From Rhizobium sp. (GTDB taxonomy: Bacteria > Pseudomonadota > Gammaproteobacteria > Burkholderiales > Thiobacillaceae): a stretch of DNA of 64,000 nt. Below the pieces are notes generated by a model, which searched no databases, was not told where the DNA came from, and saw only the letters and a list, made by a program, of their open reading frames with translations. Shown in pieces: positions 1 to 9,369 of this stretch (position 1 is its first letter; each line of letters starts with the position of its first letter). The stretch is taken from the NCBI GenBank assembly GCA_019459285.1, contig JAIBEL010000058.1, positions 1-64,000 of the forward strand. Direction: 5' to 3'. Made by a program: the position numbers and the translations under genes.

Positions 1-46
1 CCCCCCAAAAAACCCGGGGGCCCCGCCCGCGGGTTTTTTTGGGGGG
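1..46. terminator. Long inverted repeat, probable terminator of the response regulator
   Basis: A run of C6-A6-C3-G at 1-16 is mirrored by C-G3-T7-G6 at 30-46, giving a very long stem with a GC-rich centre and A/T tracts. It lies 10 bases beyond the stop codon of the minus-strand response regulator at 57, and could terminate transcription from either side. Confidence 0.65.
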
Positions 47-56
47 CGGTTTCTGC

Positions 57-689
57 CTAGTGACGCTTGCGGTCTTCTTTCAATGCCAGGGTGGCGACCT
101 GGACGCGATTGCGCAGGCCGAGCTTTTCCATGATGTTGCGCAGGTGGTTGCGCACGGTGTTTTCCGACAGGGTCATCTTGTAGGCGATGGCCTTGTTGGA
201 AAGTCCTTCTTTCACATGGTCGACGATTTCCATTTCCCGCGCGGTCAGCGCCGACAGGGCATTGTTGTTGAGTTCGCCGCGCGCCATCTTCTGCATGATG
301 TTGAGCGGAAAACTGCTCTGGCCGTCGCACACGCTGCGGATGGCGGCCAGGACCTGGTCGGGATCGCTGGATTTGACGACGTAGCCGTCGACACCGGAAG
401 AAATGGCTTCGGAGATTTCCTCGTCGGAGTCGGCAATGGTCAGCATGATGACCTTGATGCCCAGATCGCGCAGATCGGAGACCAGGTCGAGGCCGTCGGC
501 ATCGGGGAGCGACCGGTCGAGCAGCGCCGCGTCGGCCCGGTTGCCGGCTTCGATCCAGGCACGCAATTCGGCGGCGTTGGCCAGTTGCGCGGTGAGGCGC
601 AGGTCCGGCTCCTGCTCGATATAGCCCGCCACACCCATACGCAGGAGCGGATGATCGTCGATGAGGATGAGGTTCAGGGGGGCAGGCAT
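57..689 (-). CDS. NarL/FixJ-type response regulator (REC + LuxR HTH)
   Basis: A 210-residue two-domain response regulator that would bind DNA after phosphorylation by a partner kinase (not in the window). The receiver domain shows the acidic pair DD at residues 11-12, the likely phosphoacceptor Asp58 in ALLDRSLP, and a conserved Lys in VVKSSDP. The C-terminal LuxR helix-turn-helix runs from LTAREMEIV through ENTVRNHLRNIMEKLG. I place the start at 689 because a GGAG ribosome-binding site sits upstream and the homologous region begins there; the reading frame stays open to 773, but those 28 residues do not look like part of the family. Target genes are unknown. Confidence 0.9.
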   Translation of the reverse strand: MPAPLNLILIDDHPLLRMGVAGYIEQEPDLRLTAQLANAAELRAWIEAGNRADAALLDRSLPDADGLDLVSDLRDLGIKVIMLTIADSDEEISEAISSGVDGYVVKSSDPDQVLAAIRSVCDGQSSFPLNIMQKMARGELNNNALSALTAREMEIVDHVKEGLSNKAIAYKMTLSENTVRNHLRNIMEKLGLRNRVQVATLALKEDRKRH

Positions 690-720
690 TGCTTCTCCGA
701 TACGTTGTATGCGATGCGCA

Positions 721-1527
721 TTATGTTGGCAGATTGCGCGGTTTGCGTGGCGCTTTTTCGAAAACTGCATCATAGACCGGAATGGGGAGCCATTTCAGCA
801 TCCGCGCCACCCAGGCCATCTGCCAGGGGATCACCGTGAAACGGCGGCGGCGGGCGATGCAGCGGACCACTTTGTCGGCAGCGGCTGGCGCCGTCATCCT
901 GAAAGGCATGGCATAGGGATTGACCTGCGTCATGGGCGTATCGATATAGCCTGGTGCCACCGTGACCACGGCAATGCCACGCGCTTTCAATTCGAGCCGC
1001 AGGGCTTCCAGGTAGACCGTGGCGGCTGCCTTGGAGGCCGAGTAGGCGCCACCACCCGGCAAGCCGCGTATTCCGGCCACGCTGGAAATGCCGCACAGCA
1101 CGCCGCCGGGCGGCATGGTGTCGATGAAAGGCTGAAAAGTGTGCACCAGCCCCAGCACGTTGACGTCCATCACTGCGCGGAATGTGGGGGCGTCTTCGGC
1201 GAATTCGGTGAGTGTGCCGACGCTGATCCCGGCCGCTGCGATGACGATGTCGGGTGCACCGACTTCGTTCAAAAACGTCGTGGCAGCCTGCTGCATGGCT
1301 GCTGCGTCGCGCACGTCGGCTTGATAGAGGTGCGCATCCAGCCCGGTGGCGGTGTCCTGCAAGCCGTCCGGGCGGCGCCCGACCAGCCCCAGTTGCGCGC
1401 CTGCTGCGCCATAGTGTCGCGCCAACGCAGCCCCGAGGCCGGAACTGGCCCCGGTGATGAAAACCCTGAGGGGTTCATTCAAAACCCGCAAGGGCCTATT
1501 CGCTACCTTGAACGGGGTGGGCGGCAA
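721..1527 (-). CDS. Short-chain dehydrogenase/reductase (SDR family)
   Basis: A Rossmann-fold oxidoreductase of about 250 residues. It has the NAD(P)-binding TGASSGLG motif near the N-terminus, the structural segment ending NVLG, a catalytic Ser region (CGISSVAG), and the YSASK catalytic Tyr-Lys pair. The C-terminus is extended by a basic, weakly hydrophobic tail typical of membrane-associated SDRs. The first codon drawn is TTG; the true start may be a later TTG, because the family normally begins a few residues before VFITGASS. It lies 5 bases after the dsbA stop, so it is probably co-transcribed with it. Substrate cannot be predicted. Confidence 0.85.
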   Translation of the reverse strand: MPPTPFKVANRPLRVLNEPLRVFITGASSGLGAALARHYGAAGAQLGLVGRRPDGLQDTATGLDAHLYQADVRDAAAMQQAATTFLNEVGAPDIVIAAAGISVGTLTEFAEDAPTFRAVMDVNVLGLVHTFQPFIDTMPPGGVLCGISSVAGIRGLPGGGAYSASKAAATVYLEALRLELKARGIAVVTVAPGYIDTPMTQVNPYAMPFRMTAPAAADKVVRCIARRRRFTVIPWQMAWVARMLKWLPIPVYDAVFEKAPRKPRNLPT

Positions 1528-1532
1528 CAGGC

Positions 1533-2186
1533 TTACTTCGCGGGTTTCTTGCCGCCGCGCTCATCGCGTGCCTTGGCGATCAGCTGGTCGAGAACCTCGA
1601 ACAGGCGGGGTTCGCTGCCGGTCATCGACTCCGAGGTGGTGTACTTGCCGTCGATGATGAAGGCCGGCACGCCCATGATGCCGTAGGTGGAGGCAAGCCG
1701 TGCGCCTTGCATGGCCTTGGACTGGATGGAGAAGGAGTTGTAGATGCTCTCGAATTTCTTGCGGTCCACGCCCTGCTTAGCGATCCAGCTGCCCAGCACG
1801 GCCGGGTCGTTGAGGTTGAGATTGTCCACGTGGTAGGCGTCGAATACCTTTTGATGCAGGCGGCTCAGTTGACCCATCTGCTCAAGCGTGTAATAGATTT
1901 TTGCACCGGGCATCCAGTCGTCGCGGAATACGGCCGGCACACGGCGAACCTGGGCATCCTTGGGCAGCTTCTTCAGCCACGCATCGAGACCGGGTTCAAG
2001 CGCGTTGCAATGTGGACAGCGATACCAGAAGAACTCCAGCACCTCGATCTTCTTGCCGGTCGCAACCGGTTGCGGCACGCTGACGCGTGTGTAGTCACGC
2101 CCTTCGAACACTTCCTCGGGCGCGGCAATGGCAGACAAGGACAAAATAGCGGCGGCAAAAAAAGCCAAAGTGCGGGCAAACATCAA
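1533..2186 (-). CDS. dsbA: Thiol:disulfide interchange protein DsbA
   Basis: Periplasmic oxidase that introduces disulfide bonds into exported proteins. A signal peptide of about 21 residues (hydrophobic core, AIA before APEEV) is followed by a thioredoxin fold with the CPHC active site at residues 57-60, a helical insert, and the cis-proline loop GVPAFII. Length (217 aa) is normal for the DsbA/DsbL type of betaproteobacteria. Its ATG overlaps the stop of the upstream SPOR gene (ATGA), so the two are translationally coupled. Confidence 0.93.
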   Translation of the reverse strand: MMFARTLAFFAAAILSLSAIAAPEEVFEGRDYTRVSVPQPVATGKKIEVLEFFWYRCPHCNALEPGLDAWLKKLPKDAQVRRVPAVFRDDWMPGAKIYYTLEQMGQLSRLHQKVFDAYHVDNLNLNDPAVLGSWIAKQGVDRKKFESIYNSFSIQSKAMQGARLASTYGIMGVPAFIIDGKYTTSESMTGSEPRLFEVLDQLIAKARDERGGKKPAK

Positions 2187-2722
2187 GGCGTCTCCTGTTG
2201 AGTGGGAACTTCTTTGACCAGCGTGACCGGGATATTGTTCTGCGCGAGCAGGCTGCGGGTACGGTTTGCCTCGTCTGCGGTGTGGAATGGACCGATGCGT
2301 ACTCGGTGCAGCACGCCTTTGTTGGGGACCTCGCTGGTCTGTATGACCGCCTCGACACCCAGCAAGGCCAGTTGGGCCTTCAGGTTGTCGGCTTCGTCGG
2401 CCCGCTGGAACGCGCCGGCCTGCAGATAGAGCCGGGGCGCGGTGGTGGCGGGAGCCGCGGTGGGGGGCAGCGCGCTCGACGTATTGTCCGGCAGCACCTT
2501 GTAGAAATCGAAGCTGGGGGCGGTATCAGGTGTGGGGGATGCAGGCGCGACGGGCTTGGTGGGCGCGTTTGCGTGTTTGCCGAGTTTGAACGGGTTGACG
2601 CCGGTCGCCCACAGCGCCACGCCCACGGCGAGGATCGCGCCGATGGTGAGACCGATCAGCACGCCGGTGAAAATGGAGCGGCCGCCTGAGCGGCCGGATT
2701 TGCGGGAAGCGGGTTTTGCCAT
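2183..2722 (-). CDS. SPOR-domain membrane protein (FtsN-like)
   Basis: A 179-residue bitopic inner-membrane protein: short basic cytoplasmic N-terminus (KPASRKSGRSGG), one membrane helix at about residues 18-42, a Pro/Ala/Thr-rich periplasmic linker, and a C-terminal SPOR domain (LQAGAFQRADEADNLKAQL...) that binds denuded septal peptidoglycan. This architecture is that of FtsN or related cell-division proteins. It directly follows argS (2 bases between), an arrangement common in betaproteobacteria, and overlaps dsbA by 4 bases. Confidence 0.85.
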   Translation of the reverse strand: MAKPASRKSGRSGGRSIFTGVLIGLTIGAILAVGVALWATGVNPFKLGKHANAPTKPVAPASPTPDTAPSFDFYKVLPDNTSSALPPTAAPATTAPRLYLQAGAFQRADEADNLKAQLALLGVEAVIQTSEVPNKGVLHRVRIGPFHTADEANRTRSLLAQNNIPVTLVKEVPTQQETP

Positions 2723-2724
2723 GA

Positions 2725-4398
2725 CTACATTTTCTCCGGGGCGGATACGCCGAGCAAGGCCAGGCCGTTGACGATTGCAATGCGCGTGGCGTCAGCCAGA
2801 GACAGTCGGGCAAGTTTCGTCGATGTGTCGTCGACCAGGAATTTTTCGGCGTTGTACCAGGAATGGAAATCGCCCGCCAGCATCTGCAGGTAATGCACCA
2901 GCAGGTGCGGCGCCAGTTCGCGTGCGGCGGTGGCGACCGTTTCCGGATATTCGGCCAGGCGCTGCAAAAGGGCCAGTTCATGCTGGGCGGTCAACAGTGC
3001 AAGGTCGGCGCTGTCGAGCGCATCGGACATGCCGCCCCATTCCTCGAACACCCGGCAGATGCGTGCGTGGGCATACTGCACGTAATACACCGGGTTATCG
3101 TTGTTGCGGGCGAGCGCGAGATCGACGTCGAAGATGTATTCGGTGTCGGCCTTGCGGCTCAGCAGGAAGAAGCGCACCGCATCCTTGCTGGTCCATTCGA
3201 CGAGATCGCGCAGGGTGACGTAGCTGCCGGCCCGCTTGGAAATCTTCACCTCCTCGCCGCCGCGCATTACGCGCACCATGGTGTGCAGCAGGTAATCCGG
3301 ATACCCCTTGGCGATACCCACGCCCGCCGCCTGCAGGCCTGCGCGCACCCGCGCGATGGTGCCGTGGTGGTCGGTGCCCTGGATGTTGATCGCGCGCTCG
3401 TAGCCGCGCTCCCATTTGGCGATGTGGTAGGCGACGTCCGGCACGAAGTAGGTGTAGGTGCCGTCGGATTTCTTCATCACGCGGTCCTTGTCGTCGCCGT
3501 AATCCGTCGTGCGGAGCCACAGCGCGCCGTCCTGCTCGTACGTCTTGTCGGCCTCGACGAGCTTCTGCACCGTCGCCTCGACGCGCCCGCTGGTATACAG
3601 GCTCGACTCCAGGTAGTAGTTGTCGAAGCGCACCGCGAACGCCTGCAGATCGAGATCCTGCTCATGGCGCAGGTAGGCGACGGCGAACTGGCGGATCGAA
3701 TCGAGGTCGGTCACGTCGCCCGACGCGGTGAATTCGCGGTCGTCCGACTTCACGGTTTGCCTGGCCAGGAAATCGGCCGCGATGTCGGCGATGTAGTCGC
3801 CGTTGTAGGCGGCTTCCGGCCACGCGGCGTCGCCTGGTTTCAGGCCTTTGGCGCGCGACTGTACGCTATTCGCCAGCGTGGCGATCTGCACCCCGGCGTC
3901 GTTGTAGTAGAACTCGCGACACACCTCCCAGCCCTGCGCGGCATACAGGTTGCAGATCGCGTCGCCCAATGCCGCCTGGCGGCCATGGCCGACGTGGAGC
4001 GGGCCGGTCGGATTGGCGGAGACGAACTCGACCAGCATCTTGTGACCGCGGCCTGCATCACCCTGGCCGAATTGCGCCCCGGCCGAGCGAATCTGCGGCA
4101 CGATGCCATGCCAGGCGGCCGAGGTGAGATGGAAGTTGATGAAGCCGGCGCCAGCGATCTCGGCCTTGGCGATCAGCGGGGATTGCGGCAGTTCGGTGAG
4201 GATACGTTGTGCCAGTTCACGTGGATTCTTCTTCAGCGGACGCGCAAGCTGCATCGCGGCATTGCTGGAAAAGTCGCCATGGGCAGGATTCTTCGGGCGT
4301 TCGATCTCGAGGCTGACCGGCGTGTCGGGTGCCACCGTTTCGAGGGCTTCGCCGATCAGCAGGGCGATCTGGTCTTTAAGCGGATGGGTGTTGGACAT
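2725..4398 (-). CDS. argS: Arginyl-tRNA synthetase
   Basis: Class I aminoacyl-tRNA synthetase charging tRNA-Arg. The 557-residue protein has the ArgS N-terminal additional domain, the HIGH signature as HVGH at residues 135-138 in the context [14 protein letters not shown], the KMSKS-equivalent region around KISKRAG, and the C-terminal DALR anticodon-binding domain ending the protein. Full length. First gene of an apparent argS-SPOR-dsbA-SDR operon on the minus strand. Confidence 0.96.
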   Translation of the reverse strand: MSNTHPLKDQIALLIGEALETVAPDTPVSLEIERPKNPAHGDFSSNAAMQLARPLKKNPRELAQRILTELPQSPLIAKAEIAGAGFINFHLTSAAWHGIVPQIRSAGAQFGQGDAGRGHKMLVEFVSANPTGPLHVGHGRQAALGDAICNLYAAQGWEVCREFYYNDAGVQIATLANSVQSRAKGLKPGDAAWPEAAYNGDYIADIAADFLARQTVKSDDREFTASGDVTDLDSIRQFAVAYLRHEQDLDLQAFAVRFDNYYLESSLYTSGRVEATVQKLVEADKTYEQDGALWLRTTDYGDDKDRVMKKSDGTYTYFVPDVAYHIAKWERGYERAINIQGTDHHGTIARVRAGLQAAGVGIAKGYPDYLLHTMVRVMRGGEEVKISKRAGSYVTLRDLVEWTSKDAVRFFLLSRKADTEYIFDVDLALARNNDNPVYYVQYAHARICRVFEEWGGMSDALDSADLALLTAQHELALLQRLAEYPETVATAARELAPHLLVHYLQMLAGDFHSWYNAEKFLVDDTSTKLARLSLADATRIAIVNGLALLGVSAPEKM

Positions 4399-4514
4399 GG
4401 TTACATTGAAGATGGGGTCAGGCAGGCATCTTCAGTGTTCAAAATGGGTAGCACGCGATTATATGCGCCACGCGCGAGGCGGCCAAACGCCCGACGGCGA
4501 TTGAACCGGGGGGG

Positions 4515-5801
4515 TCAGTCTGCCTGCAGAAGCGTCTGCGCGCGCGTGACCCAGTATTCCACGGCGGCGCGTCCGGCGCTGTCATCCTGAAGCGCCGCCC
4601 AGCGGCGACGGACCTCTTTCAGGATGTCGCAGGCCTGCCGGCGCGACTCGCTGGTCATGAGTTGGATTTCGGCCAGCGCGGAGGTGTCGTTTTCGATTCC
4701 AGTCGTGAAGGCAGCCAGCTCGTCAGGCTGGAAACCTGTCTCCAGCAAGGTGCGTTCCAGATCGGTCAGGCGCTGGTTGACGAATGCCACCAGGGGTTCC
4801 TCGGTCACCTCGGGCGGACAGGTGTGGTGTGCGTGGTGCCACAAGCGGAACACTTCGGCCAGTTGATTGAGCTGAGCCGCCACCGACTCGGACAAGACGT
4901 TGCCCGCTCCGCCTGGTCCGGCCCGCTCGCCGCTGTTGAGCAGCCTGACGAGATGATTGATCAGTTCGGGGTCGAATTTGCGCCGGTTCATTTTCAGCAT
5001 CACCGCCAGGCGAGCGGCGCCGTGGCTGTGCCAGCTCTTTTCGAACAGGCCGTTGACGGCCTCGGCCAGCATCACAATCTGGCCTATGCGTCCGATTTCC
5101 TCGCCCTTGAGGCCGCGCGGGTAGCCGCTGCCATCCATCCGCTCGTGGTGTTCGAATACGGCTGTGCTGATTTCCGGATGGAACGCGGGATAGGTTTGCA
5201 GGATGAGATAGGCCGTCATCGGATGGGCGTAGACATGGCGCATCGCGTCCGGATCGAGCGGATGGCCGGGTCGCAGCAGGGCGGGATCGATATGCAGTTC
5301 GCCGATATCGTGAAGCATGCCCGCGGCGGCGACGCTTGCGAGGTCGCGTTCGGGCAGACGGCTTTTGATGGCGAGGATGAGCGCGATCAGCGTCATCTGC
5401 ACACTGTGCTCGAAAATCTCCGGGCGCCGCTCGCGCGCCACCGTGAGTTTGAACGCGAGCGGCGCGTTGAGCGGCATGGCATAGAAGGCGTTGACCAATC
5501 GCGCGGTTCCGGGCAGGCCGGGGCCGAAAAACTGGAAACGGGGCTCGTTATCCAGGATCTCGCGGGCGCGGTCGCGCAGGCTGGCGTTGGTGACGCCGTC
5601 GGCGACAGAGAGGCATTCGTCGATGACCGGGATCAGCTTGTGTCGCACCAGCTTTTCGCGCATGGCCGAGTTGATGCGCGCTCCACGGTCGATCAGTTTG
5701 ATGCCGTTGCGGGTGAATATCGCCTGGGTGGTGACGACTTCGTGGGTATCGCCCAGCGCGGTCACGCTATTGATGTAGTGCTCGTCGTAATGCTCGCTCA
5801 T
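4515..5801 (-). CDS. HD-GYP domain protein, probable c-di-GMP phosphodiesterase
   Basis: A 428-residue cytoplasmic protein with a central HD-GYP domain: the HD pair in GMLHDIGELHIDPALL, followed by HHERMDGSGYPRGLKG, which contains the GYP motif. Such enzymes hydrolyse cyclic di-GMP. The roughly 140-residue N-terminal part and the helical C-terminal extension carry no domain that I recognise, so the signal that controls it is unknown. It stands alone between argS and priA. Confidence 0.85.
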   Translation of the reverse strand: MSEHYDEHYINSVTALGDTHEVVTTQAIFTRNGIKLIDRGARINSAMREKLVRHKLIPVIDECLSVADGVTNASLRDRAREILDNEPRFQFFGPGLPGTARLVNAFYAMPLNAPLAFKLTVARERRPEIFEHSVQMTLIALILAIKSRLPERDLASVAAAGMLHDIGELHIDPALLRPGHPLDPDAMRHVYAHPMTAYLILQTYPAFHPEISTAVFEHHERMDGSGYPRGLKGEEIGRIGQIVMLAEAVNGLFEKSWHSHGAARLAVMLKMNRRKFDPELINHLVRLLNSGERAGPGGAGNVLSESVAAQLNQLAEVFRLWHHAHHTCPPEVTEEPLVAFVNQRLTDLERTLLETGFQPDELAAFTTGIENDTSALAEIQLMTSESRRQACDILKEVRRRWAALQDDSAGRAAVEYWVTRAQTLLQAD

Positions 5802-5909
5802 CGGTGTTCTGCCATCGTGTGGGCTTCGATGCTGTGTCGAATCCGTGCCCCGAGATACGTTATCGAACGGAAACCGGCCTAATTGAGGACTTTCGACATA
5901 GAAGGGCCC

Positions 5910-8069
5910 CTAGAACACCAGTGGATCGACGTCGAGCGACCAGCGCGCGATACGCGGCTTGATGCGCTCGAGTTGCGGCCGCCAATCGCGCACGAAAGCC
6001 TGCAGGGCCTGGCGCTGCGCCGACTGGATCAGGAGTTGTGCGCGTTCGAGATTGGCGACACGTGCCATCGGTGCCGGCGTGGCGCCGAATACGCTGACGC
6101 CGGCTGTGTCCGGCGCCAGCGCCGCAGCGTGTTGCAGGAAGGCGAGCGCCGCATCCATCGTCGTTGCTTCGGCGCGCAGCAACACCTGGCGGGTGAACGG
6201 CGGCAGATCGAGCTGCTTGCGCTCGGCCAGTAGCGCGCGCGCATAGCCGGCGTAATCGTGGCGCTGCAGATAGCGGAACAACGGGTGGTCGGGGAAGGCG
6301 GTCTGGATCAGTACGCGGCCGGGCTTGTCGGCGCGCCCGGCGCGCCCGGCCACCTGCATCAGCTGGGCGAACAGACGCTCGGTGGCGCGGAAGTCCGGGC
6401 TATAGAGGGCGCCGTCGGTGTCGAGGATCAGTGCCAGCGTCATGTTGGGAAAATCGTGGCCCTTGGCCAGCATCTGCGTGCCGACCAGGATGTCGACTTC
6501 GCCCCCATGCACCGCTTCGCCGAGCTCGGCCCAGGCGCGCGGCCGCATGGTGTCGCGGTCGATGCGGCGGATGCGTGCGGCGGGCAGGGAAGCGGCCAGC
6601 GTTTCCTCCAGCCGCTGGGTGCCCTGGCCAAGCGCCTTGAGATCGGGGTTGCCGCAACTCGGGCACTCGGGCGGGATGCGCGTCTCGAATCCGCAGTGGT
6701 GGCACTTCAATCGGTGCGAGGTGCGGTGCAGCACCAGCCGTGCCGAGCAGCGCGGGCAGGGGGACACCCAGGCGCAACTCGGACAGTACAGTGCCGGTGC
6801 ATAGCCGCGACGGTTGAGGAAGACCAGACTTTGCTCGCCGCGCGCCAGGGTGTCGGTCAGCGCTTGCAACGCGGGCCGTGTCAGGCCGTTGTCGACCGGG
6901 ATGTGTTTCAGGTCGACCAGTTCAATGTCCGGTAGTTGCGCCTGGCTGATCGCGCGCTGTTTCAGTTCGATCAGCTGGTAGCGCCCATTCAGGGCCTGCG
7001 CATAACTTTCCAGCGAGGGGGTGGCCGAGCCGAGTACCACGGGAATATCGGCCTGCTTGCCGCGGGCGATGGCGACGTCGCGTGCCGAATAGCGCAGGCC
7101 GTCCTGCTGCTTGAACGAGGCATCGTGTTCTTCGTCGACAACGATCAATCCCAGCCGAGGAAGCGGCGCGAACACGGATAGTCGGGTGCCAAGCAGGACG
7201 TCGCAGTCGGGTGCGGCGAGCCAGTTTTCCGCGCGCGCGGTTTCGCTCAAGCCGCTGTGCAGGGTGGCGATGCGGCGCCCGGGAAAACGGCGGCGGAAAT
7301 GCTGTTCCAGTTGCGGAGTGAGGGCGATTTCGGGGATCAGCACCAGCACCTGCCGGCCTGTTGCCAACACCGCGTCGATCAGGCGCAGATACAGCTCGGT
7401 CTTGCCGCTGCCGGTGACGCCGTGTATGAGGTGGACGCCGAATGGCCCCAGCGCGGGCAGCAGGCGGTCGAGTGCGGCCTGTTGCTCGACGGTCGCTGCG
7501 GGGGCCGCCTGGGTCGGTGGCGCATGGCCGGCAGCGGGCGGCAACCGCGACCATTCCGCCCAGCCGGCCGCCACCAGTGCGGCGGCGTGGCGGCCCTGTT
7601 TCTGTTCGCGCAATGTCTCGCGCGCCTGCGGCGCAGCGCGCAGGGTGTCGAGCAGGGCGCGCTGTGCGCGGGCGCGGGGGGGCGGTTCGGTCGTCCGCCC
7701 TGCCTCGGTCACGACCAGCCAGGGCGTGTCCGCGGCAAATGGCGCGGCATTGCGCAGGCGCGGCGGTAGCGTGGCGAGCAGGATCGCGCCCAGCGGATAG
7801 TGGTAATAGTCGGCGCAAAACTGTGCCAGGCGGAGGATGTCGGGCGACAGCGGGGGGCGATCGTCCAGCATGCGGATGACGTCGCGCAGCTTGTCCGCCA
7901 CGATGGCGCTGTCGCTCTGCCGTTCCAGGGCGACGCCGATTTGTAGCGTTCGGCCGAACGGGACTTCGACCAGGCAGCCCGGCTGCACCGGACCAATCTG
8001 CGCCGGCAGGCGATAGTCGAACAGCCGGTGCAACGGAGTATCGAGCGCGACCTGGAGGATGAACGGCAT
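5910..8069 (-). CDS. priA: Primosomal protein N' (replication restart helicase PriA)
   Basis: 3'-to-5' SF2 helicase that reloads the replisome at stalled forks. The 719-residue protein shows the N-terminal DNA-binding domain, Walker A GVTGSGKTELY, Walker B DEEH, the four CxxC zinc-binding pairs in the middle (CPSC, CPRC, CHHC, CPSC) and the later helicase motifs (GTQMLAKGHDFP, QVAGRAGR). Full length. The 342-base upstream region contains DnaA-box-like sequences, described separately. Confidence 0.96.
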   Translation of the reverse strand: MPFILQVALDTPLHRLFDYRLPAQIGPVQPGCLVEVPFGRTLQIGVALERQSDSAIVADKLRDVIRMLDDRPPLSPDILRLAQFCADYYHYPLGAILLATLPPRLRNAAPFAADTPWLVVTEAGRTTEPPPRARAQRALLDTLRAAPQARETLREQKQGRHAAALVAAGWAEWSRLPPAAGHAPPTQAAPAATVEQQAALDRLLPALGPFGVHLIHGVTGSGKTELYLRLIDAVLATGRQVLVLIPEIALTPQLEQHFRRRFPGRRIATLHSGLSETARAENWLAAPDCDVLLGTRLSVFAPLPRLGLIVVDEEHDASFKQQDGLRYSARDVAIARGKQADIPVVLGSATPSLESYAQALNGRYQLIELKQRAISQAQLPDIELVDLKHIPVDNGLTRPALQALTDTLARGEQSLVFLNRRGYAPALYCPSCAWVSPCPRCSARLVLHRTSHRLKCHHCGFETRIPPECPSCGNPDLKALGQGTQRLEETLAASLPAARIRRIDRDTMRPRAWAELGEAVHGGEVDILVGTQMLAKGHDFPNMTLALILDTDGALYSPDFRATERLFAQLMQVAGRAGRADKPGRVLIQTAFPDHPLFRYLQRHDYAGYARALLAERKQLDLPPFTRQVLLRAEATTMDAALAFLQHAAALAPDTAGVSVFGATPAPMARVANLERAQLLIQSAQRQALQAFVRDWRPQLERIKPRIARWSLDVDPLVF

Positions 8070-8411
8070 GTTAGCGGCGAATCTTGGTCAGGTATCGGGA
8101 AAGTTTCACTAACTGATTGTTAACCAAGGGTAATTTGGCGTTGTCCACGCAGGCTGTGGATAATTGTGTGGGTGATTTGTGTCGATTGCTCCCCAATGCC
8201 CGTATTCAGGCGGTTCAGCCTTAAAGGCTAAAAAGCAGGCAGGCCGACAAATCCATATTATTCATATACTTACAAACAAGCTCCGACTGTCAAGGTCTTG
8301 ACACAAAAAAAGTTCCCGTGCGTCAAAACTGTGCATAAGTTGATGCTTCTATTGCCGCAATTACGGGTCTTGTGCACGTTTTTCGTGCACAAGACCTTGT
8401 TTTGTCTGGAT
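8070..8411. promoter_or_regulatory. priA upstream region with DnaA-box matches
   Basis: This 342-base gap is AT-richer than its neighbours. It contains two perfect matches to the DnaA-box consensus TTATNCACA, both on the minus strand: TGTGGATAA at 8155-8163 and TGTGCATAA at 8330-8338. A degenerate box TTGTCCACG lies at 8141-8149. There is also a small palindrome GTCAAGGTCTTGAC at 8289-8302. It must hold the priA promoter; DnaA control or an origin-like role is inference. Confidence 0.45.
8366..8396. terminator. 13-bp-stem hairpin downstream of the Tim44-like gene
   Basis: GGTCTTGTGCACG at 8366-8378 and its exact complement at 8384-8396 are separated by five Ts. It lies 16 bases past the stop of the minus-strand gene at 8412. 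There is no U-run after the stem on that strand, so it may be a terminator, an mRNA-stabilising hairpin, or a protein-binding palindrome. Confidence 0.5.
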
Positions 8412-9254
8412 TTATGCTTGCTGAATCCCGGCGATTACCCAGCCGCCCTGGCCCTGGGCGGGTTTGCTGAGGTGCCAGACCTCATCGAGCGGGGTGGCGC
8501 CGAGGTCGTCGGCCGTTTCGCGAACCATCCCGGTGAAACGGACGCTGACCACATGGCGGCCATCCTCGTCGGTGGCTTCGAGCACCTCGGCGTCGAGCGT
8601 CATCACGTCCGTGGTTTGCGCAGCATCGCCGCGTTCGGCCAGCTGCATGCGGATTTCGGCGAAGACTTCAGGCGTGGTAAAGACACGCAGGTCGTCCAGG
8701 TTGCCGGCGTCGAAGGCCGCCTGCAGGCGGATGAAGTTGAGCTTGGCTTCGCGCACGAAAGCCTCGGCGTCAAATCCGGGGGGGAAGGGGTGGGCAGGGC
8801 CGCCGAATGCCGCGGCTGGCGTCTGCTCAAACCCGGAGGATGCAGGGTTCATTGCGGAAGCCGGCATGCCGGCATATTGCATGGCCGGCGTTGGGGGCGC
8901 AGAGCGGCGCATCAGGAAGCGGAACAACATGAACGCAGCCATGGCCAGCAGTGCCAGCATCAGGAAATTGGCCATTCCTTCGCCGAAGCCGAAGTGCGAA
9001 GCCAGGGCGGCAAGCCCGAGACCGGCGGCCAGTCCTGCAATCGGCCCCATCCAACTGCGCTTCTGCGGAGTGGCCGGGGCCGGCGTGCTGGCCGCCTGCG
9101 GGCGTTGCGGCGCAGGGGTGGCCTCCTGTTTGGCGGGCGCGCTACGCTGCATGCCGAAGGACTTGCCGCTGCCGAGGCGCCTGGCCTCGGCGTCATGGGT
9201 GGCGAACGCGAAGGTGAGAAACACGGCGAACAGGCTGATCAGGAAAGGTTTCAC
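8412..9254 (-). CDS. Tim44-like domain membrane protein
   Basis: A 280-residue protein with a signal peptide or first membrane segment (MKPFLISLFAVFLTFAFA), a low-complexity Pro/Ala/Gln linker, one or two membrane helices (about residues 70-112, ending FLMRRS), and a C-terminal Tim44-like domain of the bacterial import-motor-related family (FVREAKLNFIRLQAAFDAG ... LDEVWHLSKP). Bacterial members are membrane-bound and their role is poorly defined. It stands between hemE and priA. Confidence 0.8.
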   Translation of the reverse strand: MKPFLISLFAVFLTFAFATHDAEARRLGSGKSFGMQRSAPAKQEATPAPQRPQAASTPAPATPQKRSWMGPIAGLAAGLGLAALASHFGFGEGMANFLMLALLAMAAFMLFRFLMRRSAPPTPAMQYAGMPASAMNPASSGFEQTPAAAFGGPAHPFPPGFDAEAFVREAKLNFIRLQAAFDAGNLDDLRVFTTPEVFAEIRMQLAERGDAAQTTDVMTLDAEVLEATDEDGRHVVSVRFTGMVRETADDLGATPLDEVWHLSKPAQGQGGWVIAGIQQA

Positions 9255-9369
9255 GATGAGGCTCCGGAATGTCGACGAGAGCGGGTATGGTGACGTAAAC
9301 CTAACCGTGCTGAAAAGTCGATTTTTATACGTGAATTATTCGAAATTTTCGATTCTTTCATCTGGAAAA

